From Augochlora pura (lineage: Eukaryota; Arthropoda; Insecta; Hymenoptera; Halictidae), in the NCBI RefSeq assembly GCF_028453695.1, contig NC_135774.1, forward strand, positions 20,894,001-20,958,000: DNA of 64,000 nt. Direction: 5' to 3'. The stretch's first letter is position 1, and each line of letters starts with the position of its first letter. Shown piece after piece: positions 61,681 to 64,000 of the stretch. The notes under the pieces are model-generated. The model did not search any database and was not told where the DNA came from. It saw only the letters and a list, made by a program, of their open reading frames with translations. A program made the position numbers and the translations under genes.

Positions 61681-64000
61681 TTATGACCTTACTGTTTCAA
61701 TATTTATTGCCTTATTTTGCAAACTTTCGCTGTATCGCTCGCGCGGATGCTTTCGACACTTGGGTTGAATAAATATTGAACGCGATGCTAGGTGGGAGTA
61801 CCTATTGTGGAACGTTTTTCAGAGGGGGTAAGATTATATGTAATTTTTATTATATATAATAGTTATCGTCGAGTATGCATACTGCTGTGTAATAGATTGT
61901 TGCTTCGAGAGAATGTAGTAAACTTCGAAATATTGATTTTATATGAATAAGATATAGGAATAAAATGGTAAAGTACAAGAGTGGGCCTAATGTACGTGTT
62001 TTTTAAATCATTAGGATGGGAAAAGTAAAACATACGGCATGAAACAGTAGTTCTGATGTCTGTCTTTTTAAAAGAGAAATTCGCGAGTGATGTTCGTGCT
62101 ATTATTTGGTTTTTCCTTGTGAAAATAATAATAGATTGAAAATAAAATTCTATTTTATTCTATATTCTTTATTACTCAATTATATCACAGATGAAAAATA
62201 TGCGACGACATTACTTTTCTAAATATATACATATAAGTATATAATATTATATGTAATTTATGACAAAAATATTTATAATATATTATATGTAATTTATGAC
62301 AAATATTTTTATCGTAGTAAATAGTATAATTCAGAGAGAGAATTCGAATCTTTAAGTGAATTCTGTGCAATTTAAATTTTATTTGCACAGCCATTCATTT
62401 CACTGAATTTCACTGAATTTAGCTAAATTTAAGTGAATTTAGTAACTTGTTAATTATTATAAATTATTATAGATTGGTTAGAATAATGACAAATTATAAT
62501 TATCAATTATAGCTACAACTAATTTATAATAATTTTGCGAGAGGTAGACCGACGAACAATAAACAATTCTAACTCGTCAGTTGTTATAACCGTTAATCAC
62601 TAGTCAAATTACTATTTACCCAATTATTATAAATTAGTTATAATAATTGGTAGACAATTAATCGACTTTTGTTCAACATTACTTTAAATTTCATTTATCA
62701 AAATTTGGATGTTCCTTTGTTTCAAAAATCCTTCATAAGCATTATTCAGCTGATACACTCTTTTGCAGCGCGCGGTCGAAACAGCGAGGATGAAACATAT
62801 CTGGCGAAAACATAGCTAAATTCTTTTTAATTTTCTCTATGCTCTATAACATACTTGGCTACGAAAGTCGGTCAGCAATTAATAAAGGAGTAGTGAACTG
62901 TTAATGAGTATCTGGGCTACCCACTCCAGCCGTACGTTGCGTTAGCTTGGCTGTAAGGCATAAAGGCAGTAGTATTTTAATGAACTCTATAAATGAAATT
63001 AGAGAATTTCTCTTTCGGTCGAATGATTATTTAAATATTTCATCGAGCTCGCGGCGGTGGCGGGCGCATTAATTAAACGTGAGATGACCGGGCCGGTCAA
63101 TAGACCTATAATCGAACAAATTGGACGTGCACCCAAGAAACTGATAACAACATATCGTTTAATATATAATATTGGATTGGTGAATACGTTCGTAGCGTTT
63201 TTATATTTTCATTTATTGTACAACGATTTGTTGCTGTTTGACAAAGTGTATAATATTCCTTCGATAGAGCTGTTTCTGCTCTACGAAACTGTGTTAATAG
63301 TTGTAACAATAAATTAATCCATTATTTACTATTTATTATTTTTTTTATTACGTGAAAGTAATAAATAAGAAAAAGGAGTAATTTCCGTCCTTGAGAACGT
63401 CAAGGAATGCTTTTTTTCGCCATACCCTTGGAATTTGCAAGTGGACGGAATTGTTATTACGGTCGCCGACCGTGTGTTGTTACAGTCTCCAAATTAATAA
63501 CGAATTAAATGACTCAAAAAGACAACAAACAGCAACAAATCTTTGTAAAATAAAAGAAAATTGAAAAACGCTACGAACTTATTACCCAACCCAATATACA
63601 TATATTTCTCTTTATATAATATATATATTTCTCTTTATATAATATAATAACGTACCGAATAAATACGAATCCGAGTAAAAAGACGAGAAAAGTTATGGCT
63701 TTTGAAGAGATTCATTCGATTTGTCCCGGCGAGGTGTCGAACCGCTGAAAAATTGATCAGGAGGAAGAGACATTTTCAGACGCGAAGAAAGGTAAAATTC
63801 GTTAATAATTACTTTCGCGGAGTAGAATTTATGTAGAATTTAATTGTTGGAAACTTCATACGCCTTTTACCGTCGAGAACTGCCACGTCTCGCTCGAAAT
63901 TATTGGGAAGATGTCCACTTTTAGAATTGACGTCAAACAGAGAATTTAGTTTGTAATTTTTCGAAATAGATTTTTCTTTCTCAAGGCAATCGTTAACCGT
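61681..64000. other. AT-rich non-coding DNA with small tandem repeats
   Basis: Contains a 36-bp duplication (TATTATATGTAATTTATGAC at 62245 and 62281), a CACTGAATTT repeat at about 62398-62425, an inverted AATTATTATAAATTA-rich patch at 62455-62665 and a 25-bp duplication of ATATTTCTCTTTATATAATA at about 63602-63648. No gene seen. Confidence 0.55.

Overview
This looks like a non-coding stretch of an insect nuclear genome, most likely a hymenopteran and probably a bee. The reasons are an AT-rich background broken by short GC-rich, CpG-rich islands, CpG not depleted, many short TTAA-flanked inverted-repeat elements, mariner/Tc1-type TA-flanked elements, one truncated LINE, and two 100-N scaffold gaps (41315-41414, 57697-57796). 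The TTAA elements ending in CCCTTTGCACTCGA resemble repeats I associate with bees; that lineage call is inference. I found no convincing host protein-coding gene, tRNA, rRNA or CRISPR array. Long open frames here are confined to low-complexity GC-rich patches, often start at non-ATG codons and are open in several frames at once. The window is either intergenic or lies inside large introns.

Layout. 1-9.5 kb: AT-rich DNA with TTAA elements at 2883-3498 and 9097-9349. 9.5-10 kb: GC-rich island with a weak first-exon candidate. 10-17 kb: AT-rich, nothing firm. 17.2-19 kb: two GC-rich islands, the second with a microRNA-like hairpin. 21.9-22.45 kb: 155-bp satellite array. 23.94-24.58 kb: mariner-derived element that keeps the transposase C-terminus but has a foreign middle. 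27.2 and 55.0 kb: two copies of one diverged repeat. 32.3-33.4 and 36.5 kb: small tandem arrays. 37.2-37.7 kb: one TTAA element nested in another. 37.9-39.7 kb: the largest GC-rich island. 44.0-46.7 kb: TE cluster (nested TTAA pair, a 509-bp element with roughly 110-bp inverted repeats, another TTAA element). 48.68-49.27 kb: 5'-truncated LINE with RNase H remnant, poly(A) and an 11-bp target duplication. 49.5-50.8, 53.7-54.5 and 61.3-61.7 kb: GC-rich islands. 55.35 kb: an 80-bp palindromic miniature element. 56.58-58.95 kb: a 1.1-kb segment present twice around a gap, with a Tc1-like terminus exactly at the breakpoint.

The story of the window is transposable-element accumulation. Several TTAA families were active in sequence (younger copies sit inside older ones), and their ends carry subterminal direct repeats and hairpins. 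I did not find evidence for a new enzymatic or defence system. The items most worth following up are the duplicated segment at the gap, the chimeric mariner, the nested TTAA elements and the hairpin at 18.9 kb.
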